Of a stretch of 64,000 nucleotides of DNA, positions 38,001 to 49,029 are shown in pieces (position 1 is the first letter of the stretch; each line of letters starts with the position of its first letter). Below the pieces are notes generated by a model. It ran no database searches. It saw only the letters and a list, made by a program, of their open reading frames with translations, and was not told the origin of the DNA. This DNA is from Phorcus lineatus (Eukaryota > Mollusca > Gastropoda > Trochida > Trochidae). Location of the stretch: the NCBI GenBank assembly GCA_921293015.1, contig OV121085.1:25805911-25869910 (forward strand), written 5' to 3'. Position numbers and translations under genes: made by a program.

Positions 38001-39356
38001 GATGGGCCAGATAGCCAGTGTAATGTCTCGCTCTATTTTGTGTCACACGAAACAGACCATCATGCACTCTGATGCCCGCTGACACATTTATTCAACACTG
38101 CTGCAAGCACGACTGGACTGTGCCATTGTGACGTGTTCACCCAGTCTCGCCAAGAAACTCTTCGTTAGTTGATGAATTAATCTGCTCAAGCTCATCCGTG
38201 CACGGTGGCTCTGTACAAGGGTGGGGTGTGGGGAGCTAACGCACAACACAGGCTGCATGCATATAGTCTGTCATATCGACCAACCATAAGTACTGAAATA
38301 TACATGACATGGCCAACCAAAATACACAACATGTATCCATGGATGATTGATTATTCTGATTAAAGATACATGAAGACTTGTATTTTAATCATCTTGGACA
38401 ATCGGTAAACTGCGTTCCTAAGAAATTGAGAGAATGATCATTGTTATGCAAAATCAGTTACATCACGCAATCCTCTCTTAGACCGGGGAATTACCACTGA
38501 GTGTACAAGCAAAATCCATAAGAGTATTAACTTCAAGTTAAGAAGGCAGGGCTTCTTACTGCTTCATTAATGTAAAAGTCTTCCACAATAGAAAGCTCAA
38601 TCTCGAATGAATTATTCTACAAGGATCATTATATGATTTCACCAATTGTCATCTTGACCTTGATTATTTATCAAGAAATTTTAGGAGTTTTCTTTGAATA
38701 TGAACATTTGATTATTAATCAATATAATTTTTGGATTAGGTGAATTCAAAAGTTGTGATTTTTTTTTTAAAAAAAAGAAGGACCCATCAACCTTTTACTA
38801 ATATAAACATATCATATGCAATGATGAAATAACTTTCTATTAAATGAAAAACATTGTCCTTACTTTCTACTAAAGTCCCTACTGAGATGGATGTAAAATC
38901 TATACATTAAACGCAAACTAAGTTTTAGTGGAGTATAAGTTACAGTAAGTATCTATTAGCCATGAGAAACGACCAGCTACCTACTTAGTGTATGTGATAT
39001 GAGGTCATATCTCCTGCTCGCAATCATTTAACGTGCCAATTGCGGACTACTAGTACTATAGCAAGCGAGCGATCAAGCGTTATAACGGGGGTTATCGCCA
39101 AGCTCGGCACCACGCTTGAGAGGGGAAATATTATTCGACATGTGTATTGACAACTTCTATTTAAGAAAATGTTTTGTCCATGTCAATTTACTCTTGCATT
39201 AGTTTAATGAAAAAATGTGAGTCACACTGACAAAGCGGCAAACCGGCTCCTGAAATAGCTAACTTGGGGGGTTACCTCTGGTTTGGTAACAACGGGGCGA
39301 ACACCTGAACGACTCGCTGCGATCACAAGAGGTGACGCAGCTGTTTGAAGACTTAC

Positions 39357-39442
39357 CTGTCATCGTAGGCGAAGTCGGCGTCTAATGTGTTGAGGTACAG
39401 CCCAAGGGAAGCCAGACAAGATGCTAGAATCGGGTAATCCAT
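39357..39442 (-). CDS. TMTC2: TMTC2 exon 1 (coding part): start codon, first membrane segment and acidic DD loop
   Basis: This exon encodes residues 1-28 and two bases of codon 29. The product starts MDYPILASC and carries a hydrophobic N-terminal segment, then YLNTLDADFAYDD. The N-x-L-x-ADF-x-YDD pattern is characteristic of the TMTC family, multi-pass ER proteins assigned as O-mannosyltransferases acting on cadherins. The acidic pair (D27, D28) sits where the first luminal loop of these GT-C-fold enzymes places its conserved acidic motif. The ATG has A at -3 and G at +4. The exon ends in GACAG followed by a GTAAGT donor, and phase 2 joins exactly to exon 2 to give YDDSRAIQKNQDLL, which fits TMTC2. 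The first intron is about 19.9 kb. I am confident of the family and reasonably confident of the TMTC2 subtype. Confidence 0.9.
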
Positions 39443-39471
39443 GCTCCGGCGCCGTCACTACCTTCTGCCAT
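39424..39471 (-). other. Overlapping upstream ORF in the TMTC2 leader
   Basis: An ATG 29 bases upstream of the TMTC2 start opens a 15-codon reading frame (MAEGSDGAGAWITRF) in a different frame that ends in TAG inside TMTC2 exon 1. Its context is good (G at -3, G at +4), so scanning ribosomes would meet it first if the transcript starts upstream of it. By general knowledge such overlapping uORFs lower main-ORF translation. The transcription start is not visible here, so the uATG may or may not be in the mRNA. Confidence 0.6.
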
Positions 39472-39530
39472 GTCGAGATTATTTACTTCAATGAAAATTG
39501 ACGCCGAGCGCATGCGCAGGCACCGAAGTG
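39443..39530 (-). promoter_or_regulatory. TMTC2 proximal promoter / 5' leader with NRF1-type site
   Basis: The 11-bp core GCGCATGCGCA at 39508-39518 matches the palindromic consensus of NRF1 and lies 66-76 bp upstream of the TMTC2 ATG. The surrounding 150 bp is richer in CpG than the flanking AT-rich DNA. No TATA box is evident at a useful distance. The site suggests a housekeeping-type, TATA-less promoter. This is inferred from the motif and its position; no transcription start is visible. Confidence 0.55.
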
Positions 39531-41549
39531 TTGATCAAAGGATTTGGTTAGCCAAGCCGGTTTTCGATAGGCACATACATACACGCGCTACGAGAAGAGC
39601 TATAGAAAGCAGCGTGGTGTGCCCATTCGACTAGGTCTGTCTTAATGCACATATAAGACAACTTGGTCCTGATTTCACGCACTGCCGACGAAGAAAGGCG
39701 GAGCGACTGCAGTATAAATAGCACTGTAAGCTGGCCTGCTAAATTGATTTTTTTGAATGGTGCAAAATAGTCTTGAAAGAGGCGTGCTGTCCACCTGACA
39801 GCGCAGGTGTCACGCAGGAGCGACTTTAGGAAGAAAAACACTGCTTGTGAAAAACTTAGTTTTATTTAAAAAAAGCAAGAAGTCAATCTGATAACATGCG
39901 CTCACTGTGATCAAAAACCGCGTGGTGAACTCGCCAACCTATTGATTGAGATGCGGGGATGTGTGTCCTTCCTCTGAGAAACGAGCAAATTTACACAGTT
40001 CGAAAGCTCGGCGCTGGAGTAGAAAAGTTTAAACATCGTGGATACGCACATCCCAATTTTCCATTAAATACCTAGCTGAAAGGGAATCGCACTATCACTG
40101 TAGAATTGTTTTCCCAAAGTGAGCGGTCGGACGTCAGTCTTCTTGAATACACTGGCGGCATTTGATGATTACATGCTGGAAAAAAAGTATTTTCAATTAC
40201 AGTAAAACCATACATGATTAAAATTCTGTAATTATTAAAGTGATTTTGACCTTTACGTAATGGCACTGACGTATGACAAAATTTGAGTACAATAAGCATG
40301 CACGTAAGAAAGAGTACAATGTTCTTATGAACATTAAGTGAATTGACAAGATATGCAATTTTTTAAAGTGGTCTGTTAAAAAATATTTACGTTACATATT
40401 CCTAAATGTCAAGCGTTGAACGCGCTGTTGTTTCCCCAAAGAAGAACTATTTTAGCTGATAAGATAAATTGGTGATTGTTATCTATTTTCTCAGCTGAGC
40501 ACTGTCGCATGCATTATTGATTGAGTTTATCGTCGAATACTTTATGTAACCATAGATACACTCATATACATACACGCATACATTATATAAATATACATAT
40601 AGAATCGACACATTGTACGTATCGAAATACGAACAACAAAAAATACGAACAACAAAAGAGAAGGTTTCAATAGTTTCATTAATTATGTAGCACTGCCTCT
40701 TCATGGTTATAGATACTAACTGACGAAGTTAAGTGCCATAGTAATGCAACGTGACATTAACTGGATATTTAAAGAATAACTGGCAATTCGCCGCTTAAGA
40801 AGCAAACACTTAAAGGTATATCTTCAGAATTTATCTTCTTTATTTGTTTGGAGAAAAGGAGAAAGGTATAATTTTACATTGCCTGGCCAATGGTCGCAGG
40901 TTCAGAATGCTAGAGGACTGACTGCTGACTGCTAGAAGTGTCGAGCAAGCCCTTTCACAAGCCTCTGCAAGCATGCATTTCTGGCCTTTCTTTTCGTTAG
41001 CGATTGAAGTACGTCGACTTAGACATGAGAAGATGATAATCTTTATTTGCATGTGTACCAGAAGTAAAACGCTGTTCGTTTTAGTTTCTTGAAACTTTGT
41101 ACGTGGGTCAGGCAATTAGTGTGGCTACCTTTGCAATATAAAACAGATTGAATCAAAAGTTTATTTGTGAGAAAGAATGAAAGATCTCATTCGGCGGTGG
41201 ATTGCATTCACATTTCCATAGCTTCTAATTAAGCATAATCCCGCGTGTCCGTCGGCAAGTCTCTTCACCCGTGTTCTTGGATAACAACAATACCACTTAA
41301 TCAAATTCAAAGTAATAAATTTAATGTAATCTTGGTTCTCATTTAGTCTGACTCGACTTAACTTGTATACATGGACAAGTAATGAAGAAGCATTGCTTTA
41401 TTTTAAAAACATGATCTAGTGGTGAATCTTTAGTCGTCAACCATCTGGACTTCCGTGTTTGGGCTTCCGTATTTGTATTGCGCTCATATCAACTCTCACA
41501 GGTATCCTCATCGCGCTCACAACAATAAAGATAAGTATTTTGTAAAGAG

Positions 41550-41830
41550 ATGTGTTTTTAGCATTGCATGCCTTGAAATAATCAGTCCTTACAGGAAGTT
41601 TGATTTTGATTAGAAGGGAGTTTCAAAGAATAGGCGCGGAGGAGGCGAAAGTCCGTTTCCCGAAGGCTGTCAGCTTGCACTTGCACAGTTAGGAGGTGTT
41701 GGGTCTGTGGCCAAAGAGTGCAGTTGGATGTTTGGATGAAGCAGATCAAATACATATGAGGGTGACTGTCCAACTAGAGATTTGTAAGTCAGGCACAGTA
41801 TTTTGAAGTGAATCCTTGCCTCGGTTGACA
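41550..41830 (-). pseudogene. Decayed CR1/L2-like LINE tail
   Basis: On the minus strand a broken translation gives ETDFRLLRAYSLKLP and, in another frame, TDYFKACNAKNTSL. These align by position and pattern with the (D)R-x-F-(S)-x-AAPRLWN-x-LP and FKSKLKTHLF motifs of CR1/L2 ORF2 C-termini. It is heavily mutated and frameshifted. Only the order and spacing of the motifs support the call. Confidence 0.4.
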
Positions 41831-42581
41831 ACCAAAACATCTTTTTAAGAAGAGGACTGGCGTGTTGTGCGACACAATTCCGGGGGTTTGGATGTTTGCT
41901 AATTTACAGTAAACGTGTTAAAGTACCCACTACACAAATGGCAGTGTCATTGGTCCTTCACCAGGTGAGAATATCTAAAAAAACGGGTCCTTAGCCTAGG
42001 GTGTAGACGCTCATCAGCACTGTTGCTGATCTCAATCGTCGTCATATAGGCGGATCTCATAGTGACAAGGAAAGAGTTACAGTTACCGGCTGACGGCACA
42101 CGCATCAGGCGGAAACGATGAAGACCATTGGCGCACATCAATCCAAATCTTGTAAACTGGCTATAACTCGTTCCGACCGCATGTCTTCCTTTCTACTGTG
42201 CCTGTCTTTTAACTGATTAAACAATCTAGCTTACAGGGAAACCCAACCATGTAGATTTTGGACCTAACGACCCTCCCTCCACCCCTCAAAGTTGAGCGTT
42301 ACAGGGTGTCGACCCTCTAACCCTCGTTTGATTATTCTCCAGAAACCGGTTAAGCTAGGAATCTCAATAGAGAATAACGCATTTGAAAAGGAGACTTTGT
42401 TGTGTATATTTCATTATCTTACCCTCAGTTATAAGGGCGTGGTAGGTTTAACAGGGTAGAATAAAATCTAGTGCAACAACCCTGCCTCCATGTCATAAAT
42501 TCTGCACGGTCTTGCCTGAGAGTCGTGTATGCAGTGGTGGAATGTCAGAGGAGAACCATATTGCACCAAATAGCAACTGAT

Positions 42582-42604
42582 ATAATAATAATAATAATAA
42601 TAAT
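42582..42604. repeat. (TAA)n microsatellite
   Basis: About seven ATA/TAA units form the 3' end of the CR1/L2-like fragment on its minus strand. Confidence 0.9.
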
Positions 42605-43150
42605 GAGTATTTATAAAGCGCTATATCCATACACAAGGTGCATGCTCAAAGCGCATATACATGTTAGGATAAAGGGTAATGATGTGAAGTATTGGCATGA
42701 ATAAAATCAAAGAGAAAAGTATGAGTTATAACATATGAATAAATGTAATACACAAAGTCAGATAATTCCATCAGTGGGAAAAATCTAGGAATAATAGCTT
42801 GAAAAAAGATAAGTTTTGAGTTTTGATTTAAAAACAGTCAATGAAGGCGATATCTTGAGGACATGAGGAAGTTGATTCCAAAGTCGGGGAGCAGCATAAC
42901 TGAATGATTTCTGTCCATAACTGGTATGATTAGAGTTTGGTATCTTGAGAAAGTTCAAATTCTGTGAACGAAGAGTTTTTGCAGGGATGTAGTCATTTAA
43001 CATCTTTGAAAGGTATAGTGGTGCAGAATTATTTCGACATTTGTATGCCATGCAGAGGACTTTAAATTTGATTCTTGCTTCAATTGGAAGCACTAATTGA
43101 TAATCACTACTAAAGGTAACCCTTACATTTTGAAATAATACGAAACTCAC
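42582..43150 (-). pseudogene. 5'-truncated CR1/L2-like LINE, ORF2 C-terminus and 3' tail
   Basis: The 121-codon frame (42785-43150) reads LPIEARIKFKVLCMAYKC, SAPLYLSKMLNDYIP, TLRSQ, YGQKSFSYAAPRLWNQLP and FKSKLKTYLF, the standard C-terminal signature of CR1/L2-clade ORF2 proteins. Everything upstream, including the catalytic reverse transcriptase, is missing, as expected from 5' truncation. The 3' UTR continues to a (TAA)n run at about 42582-42604; L2/CR1 elements typically end in short microsatellite-like repeats instead of poly-A. No stop codons interrupt the preserved part. Confidence 0.85.
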
Positions 43151-46100
43151 TTGAATGATGAAATCATGTTAAGACGTGCGTGTACATTTACAAGAAGGTA
43201 CTGTGTGCATGTTTGGTGAAGAATCACTGCGTGTCACTAACCTTTTATGTCTTACTCAAGTCTTCAACACCACATCTTCCAAATCATGCAAAGACTGACG
43301 AGGTACACAGCCATTGGTTCCGTTTTAGATATATGTGCAACTACAGAAATGAGACATACTATTTCACAACTTTGATATCTGAGCAACATGGAATAATGGG
43401 TAATAGCTTTTTTCCTGTCATCTTTATCTTTGAAACACAGATGAAATAACATCCATGCATTCATTTGTAGAACAGATTTAATGTCCTCTGTATTGAAGTC
43501 TCTGATCCTACGTATTGTGACCTTTGTTTAGGCAAACATCAAAGTCTCGATCTCACGTATAGAAGATTTGAAAGCGTGCCATCATACTGCATTCATGTCT
43601 TATCTATATTTTCCCATGATTATCTCGTAATACTTGCCTAGCGGCTATGACAAACCTTTTTTCCAACCGCGAAATATAACCCTTACTGAGCGATTTCTCA
43701 TGCATATCATTAATTTTTCTAAGCTGCGTAAGGAAAAGTTATTGATATAATACAAATCTTTGTATTAAATATACTTACGAGCCCATTTAGAACATATCTC
43801 AGTTATGCTGAATTGTCTCTGTGTTATCACAATGGGTGCCGACTGTCCGTTCAACCGTCCGTCCCGACATCGTTTCCAGAGTAGAACTAAAAAACTGTAA
43901 GACCTAGCTCAATGTAACTCGGTATATGGAACAGTTCGTGTGGATGTGCCTCTTGGATTTTCAACTTGGATTTTTTTATTTTGGCGGTAGTGTTGAAAAC
44001 GTTCAACATGGATCTTGTGTAGATTGCATTTATTACCGATGGTTTGTCATGGATATGGTACCCATTTTCAACACAAGAATTGTGAGTGTCTTTACATTGG
44101 TCATAGATATATATATTTCTCAAAAGTATCCCACTATAGCTGACGGGGGGTATTGGCAACTCTGTAGATTTGGCTGGACAATATGTAAGTGTGCCGATTG
44201 TCGTGGCGGCGTCCACGTTTTCCTCTAGAACATTTTTCAGACAGTGATATAAAAGAAAAACGTGTTATATAGCTAATCAGCTGTTTTTAACCTGACATAC
44301 CCTCGCATAAATCGACTATTCCTAATGCATGCATCACTAGTGCATTACAAATATGCAGATCAGGGGCGTTGTAAAAAGAACTTTAACACTAGTTTTAAGG
44401 TCATGGATCTCCGGAGCTACTATCTTTTAACAATGCACCTAGGCTACCCAGGGACCTAAAGTCACCTTAGTTTTTTATGCGATGGGGGTCAAAAAACGCG
44501 TATTGCTTTAGAGGATTCGCCTCGATGCCGAAGAATTTAAAATTATACCAATGGCTTAAAATATTATTATATGACATTCTTCTTTGAGCACTGTACCTCT
44601 GAAATATCGGATTCAGTTTATCAATCTACAAACAAAACCGAAGGTTTGGGCTCACCAGTAACCATTGCCTACTGTAATGCTAATTGCAAACTTCACTAAT
44701 GTATGTATGTATGGCCATCATTTCCATTATACTTCAATCACCTGTCGTAACGTTCATCATGTTATTCTCAGAATCCCTGTTCTAAAACTGCCGGTTTCTA
44801 CTTGGAGTTTGTTAAGTTAAGATATCTTTCGATATGATAACACGTTTATCAAACTTCGGAGAACGTTAAAAACTTTTGAAAAACATAAGAACTTTTGATC
44901 CAGATTGACTGTTTTTATAATGTTCAGTGTTGATCGTGCACCTTCCTCGTTAGGTTGTACACCGAGTCATTGGTCAGGCCGTCAGTCCAAAGCCATGTAT
45001 AGAAAGATCGGAAACAACATAGACGTCCTGTACCATGCATGCATGCTGTGTGTACACGTGTTTGGTCAGTCCTTGGTATGACATTTGTAAATTTGTGCCA
45101 TGTGTCTTTAACGTTTTATCCTTTCGAAATCTACTCACTTTTAATTGACACAATGCCATATATCATTTTATGATAAGATAAACTTGTAAATGTTTTTGTA
45201 CGTTGAAAGTATTTGTATGGATTGTGTTTAACACACGTGACTGTTGACAGCTGCTTCGTATTTTCATACTGGAAGAACAGAAGAAATCGCTGAGATTTCC
45301 TTCATTCAATGAACAGTGTATATTCGCTTGCTATGTCAGCAAGGGACACCACATGAACATTGTTGTAAAAGATATGCATGCTGTTTACATGCACACGTGT
45401 CAGTCATTTATCATGTGAGTGTGGGTGAAATAACACACCCTTTCAGATGTAACAACAATCTACAGCAGTGAGATAGTAACATATTATCACTACGCGAATA
45501 CATGTATCAAAGACATAAATATAACCTCTTCTGTCATACGAAGCAAACATGCGGACATAACTACTTTGTTTCTACAAAGTTGATTCCAAATTTGGTTGGC
45601 ATCCACGTGTTTTATAACACTTTCTGTAAATCTATGGCCGGTAAAAGTTTTATTTATTAACAGGGTACTTGTAAATGAATGTACTTTAATCAATGATGTA
45701 TATATAATTCGATAAACGTATTTGCTTTAACTTATCTGTTGGTGCCATTGTCCTACATTCAGCAAGACGACAAATGCTGGTCAAGCTATATACCATCAAC
45801 TAATCGATGGCACTACCTTTGTGTCTTTCTAGGGGAATAACCTACGAAAAATGGCCACATACAGATAACACGTGCCAACCAGATCTTTCTATAATCGCGG
45901 GATATCGTAAGTAACACCTGATAAAGTCATACCCGAGTTTCTATGGCAGGAAAAGCCAATATTGGCCAATTGCGACCTCACTTGAGTATTACAGTGGCGA
46001 CCAGAGATAAGGGAAGCGTTCAGATTAATGTTTCAAATAACGTGTAGGTCACGGTTCATAACACTGATATTGCCAATGCTACCTGTTTAGTCACGTTGTG

Positions 46101-46992
46101 GTGATGGTTCACACGTGGTTCAGGAGTAACGGTAACTCGAAAACTAGTCTTTACTCTTTAGTCTTTCAAATGGGCAGCAGTACGTTTTAGAAATAAATAT
46201 TTCTTGAAACTTTTCTCAATAAACATTGGCTTATACCATATTTATGATCTTTAGAAGGCAAAGACATCATATTTCTTAACCCGATCATCCGCTGTGGTAG
46301 CGAAAATAATCATTGATTAAAAACATTTTCTTGTAGTTGGAAAGATTTATTTTTAGGAATTTATTAATCTAAGAAATTAGAGGAAATCTCACATTTCTGA
46401 AGTTTTTTTATACCAAAAGTTGTTTCTCTTATGAAAATTGAACGCAAAGGTTTTCGAATAAGAGAAAATTTAGATCTTACATCTGCTGCACGACTGTGTA
46501 GCCTGTTATTGAGACACTAAGCTATCTATAGCCTTTTAAAAAAATTTGTCAGCTAACAATGTAAAGTGCATAAAAACTTGTTTAACCTTTTGCATTTTTG
46601 CAGTTTTCGAGCAAAGAATTCAACGCGTTTTATTTACAAAAAATGTACTTTGAATAGCGAGAGTCTCCATCTCCGTCTATGCCTGATTCACATCCAGTTG
46701 CCTGCAGTCTCTGTTTGCACTTATTCAGATGTGCAGACTCATTCCTTCTAAATTGCCCCTGTTGGAACATTATGAGGAAGACATGCTTGCATCATTCTGA
46801 TTGGCTAGACAGAGTCGAGTTGTGTAATTTCGTCTTTGACTGACACGCCGCATAGCGGATGTCTGACATAGAACTAGAGGCAATTAAACACAGCAGAATT
46901 TGTCTGAAGCCATACGGTATTGGGGCCTTTGCTTGTTTTTTTTCTGAATAGATCTGTTACCTTCAAATATTCTTACAAAAGGCGAGTATTAG

Positions 46993-49027
46993 AGCAGTTC
47001 GGGCTATGATGTGATTGCTGTGTCTGTGAAGTCCCTCGGGCTATGATGTGATTGCTGTTTCTGTAAAGTCCCTCGGGCTATGAAGTGATTGCTGTTTCTG
47101 TGAAGTCCCTCTGGCTATGATGTGATTGCTATTTCTGTGAAGTCCTTCGGGCTTTGATGTCATTGCTGTTTCTGTGAAGTCCCTCGGGCTATGATGTCAT
47201 TGCTGTTTCTGTGAAGTCCCTCGGGCTATGTTGTCATTGCTGTTTCTGTGAAGTCCCTCGGGCTATGATGTGATTGCTGTTTCTGTGAAGTCCCTCGGGC
47301 TATGATGTGATTGCTGTTTCTGTGAAGTCCCTCGGGCTATGATGTGATTGCTGTTTCTGTGAAGTCCCTCGGGCTATGATGTGATTGCTGTTTCTGTGAA
47401 GTCCCTCGGGCTATGTTGTCATTGCTGTTTCTGTGAAGTCCCTCGGGCTATGTTGTCATTGCTGTTTCTATGAAGTCCCTCGGGCTATGATGTCATTGCT
47501 GTTTCTGTGAAGTCCCTCGGGCTATGTTGTCATTGCTGTTTCTGTGAAGTCCCTCGGGCTATGTTGTCATTGCTGTTTCTATGAAGTCCCTCGGGCTATG
47601 ATGTCATTGCTGTTTCTGTGAAGTCCCTCGGGCTATGTTGTCATTGCTGTTTCTGTGAAGTCCTTCGGGCTATGATGTCATTGCTGTTTCTATGAAGTCC
47701 CTCGGGCTATGTTGTCATTGCTGTTTCTGTGAAGTCCCTCGGGCTATGTTGTCATTGCTGTTTCTGTGAAGTCCCTCGGGCTATGTTGTCATTGCTGTTT
47801 CTGTGAAGTCCCTCGGGCTATGTTGTCATTGCTGTTTCTGTGAAGTCCCTCGGGCTATGTTGTCATTGCTGTTTCTGTGAAGTCCCTCGGGCTATGTTGT
47901 CATTGCTGTTTCTATGAAGTCCCTCGGGCTATGATGTCATTGCTGTTTCTGTGAAGTCCCTCGGGCTATGTTGTCATTGCTGTTTCTGTGAAGTCCCTCG
48001 GGCTATGATGTCATTGCTGTTTCTATGAAGTCCCTCGGGCTATGTTGTCATTGCTGTTTCTGTGAAGTCCCTCGGGCTATGTTGTCATTGCTGTTTCTGT
48101 GAAGTCCCTCGGGCTATGTTGTCATTGCTGTTTCTGTGAAGTCCCTCGGGCTATGTTGTCATTGCTGTTTCTGTGAAGTCCCTCGGGCTATGTTGTCATT
48201 GCTGTTTCTGTGAAGTCCCTCGGGCTATGTTGTCATTGCTGTTTCTATGAAGTCCCTCGGGCTATGATGTCATTGCTGTTTCTGTGAAGTCCCTCGGGCT
48301 ATGGTGTGATTGCTGTTTCTGTGAAGTCCGTCGGGCTATGTTGTCATTGCTGTTTCTGTGAAGTCCCTCGGGCTATGATGTGATTGCTGTTTCTGTGAAG
48401 TCCCTCGGGCTATGTTGTCATTGCTGTTTCTGTGAAGTCCCTCGGGCTATGATGTCATTGCTGTTTCTGTGAAGTCCCTCGGGCTATGTTGTCATTGCTG
48501 TTTCTGTGAAGTCCCTCGGGCTATGTTGTCATTGCTGTTTCTGTGAAGTCCCTCGGGCTATGATGTCATTGCTGTTTCTGTGAAGTCCCTCGGGCTATGT
48601 TGTCATTGATGTTTCTGTGAAGTCCCTCGGGCTATGTTGTCATTGCTGTTTCTGTGAAGTCCCTCGGGCTATGATGTGATTGCTGTTTCTGTGAAGTCCC
48701 TCGGGCTATGTTGTCATTGCTGTTTCTGTGAAGTCCCTCGGGCTATGTTGTCATTGCTGTTTCTGTGAAGTCCTTCGGGCTATGTTGTCATTGCTGTTTC
48801 TGTGAAGTCCCTCGGGCTATGATGTGATTGCTGTTTCTGTGAAGTCCCTAGGGCTATGTTGTCATTGCTGTTTCTATGAAGTCCCTCGGGCTATGATGTG
48901 ATTGCTGTTTCTGTGAAGTCCCTCGGGCTATGTTGTCATTGCTGTTTCTGTAAAGTCCCTCGGGCTATGATGTGATTGCTGTTTCTGTGAAGTCCCTCGG
49001 GCTATGTTGTCATTGCTGTTTCTGTAA
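46993..49027. repeat. Large minisatellite, 37-bp unit, about 55 copies, with higher-order structure
   Basis: The unit is GTCCCTCGGGCTATGATGTG + ATTGCTGTTTCTGTGAA. Three main variants (ATGATGTGATT, ATGATGTCATT, ATGTTGTCATT), plus TGTGAAG/TATGAAG, label the copies. Nine consecutive copies from about 47671 recur in the same order from 48004, exactly 333 bp (9 x 37) later. The first few copies (46993-47160) are the most diverged. No long frame is open. Confidence 0.96.
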
Positions 49028-49029
49028 AA

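Larger units (their letters stand above)
19458..39356 (-). other. TMTC2 intron 1 (19.9 kb)
   Basis: The intron has a GTAAGT donor and a TTTCAG acceptor. It contains a short degenerate array (20240-20500), a 408-bp MITE, minisatellites of 28, about 58, 49 and 40 bp, and a 1.66-kb transposon-like insertion. Other stretches (about 21150-23260, 24280-26260, 26740-27640, 31010-34490 and 35030-39350) are AT-rich and show no gene, RNA or clear repeat. The exception is 22250-22600, a less AT-rich, repeat-free block that could be regulatory. Confidence 0.85.
39531..46985. other. Region upstream of TMTC2, no gene recognised
   Basis: The 300 bp beyond the promoter contains a 97-codon minus-strand frame (39548-39841) without recognisable domains, probably leader or chance. 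From 40 to 41.5 kb I see only AT-rich DNA and short frames. Two LINE tails follow (41.55-43.15 kb). A stretch at 43.8-44.25 kb beginning CCGTCCGTCCCGACATCG resembles low-complexity dispersed repeats, but I cannot classify it. From 44.3 to 46.98 kb nothing is recognisable. Confidence 0.6.

Noticed and set aside
39548-39841. 97-codon minus-strand frame just upstream of TMTC2 as a separate gene
   Set aside because: It has no recognisable motif and lies in the promoter-proximal flank. It may be leader or chance.
3295-49027. Tandem arrays considered as CRISPR-like repeats
   Set aside because: Units are head-to-tail without unique spacers, and the genome is eukaryotic with introns.
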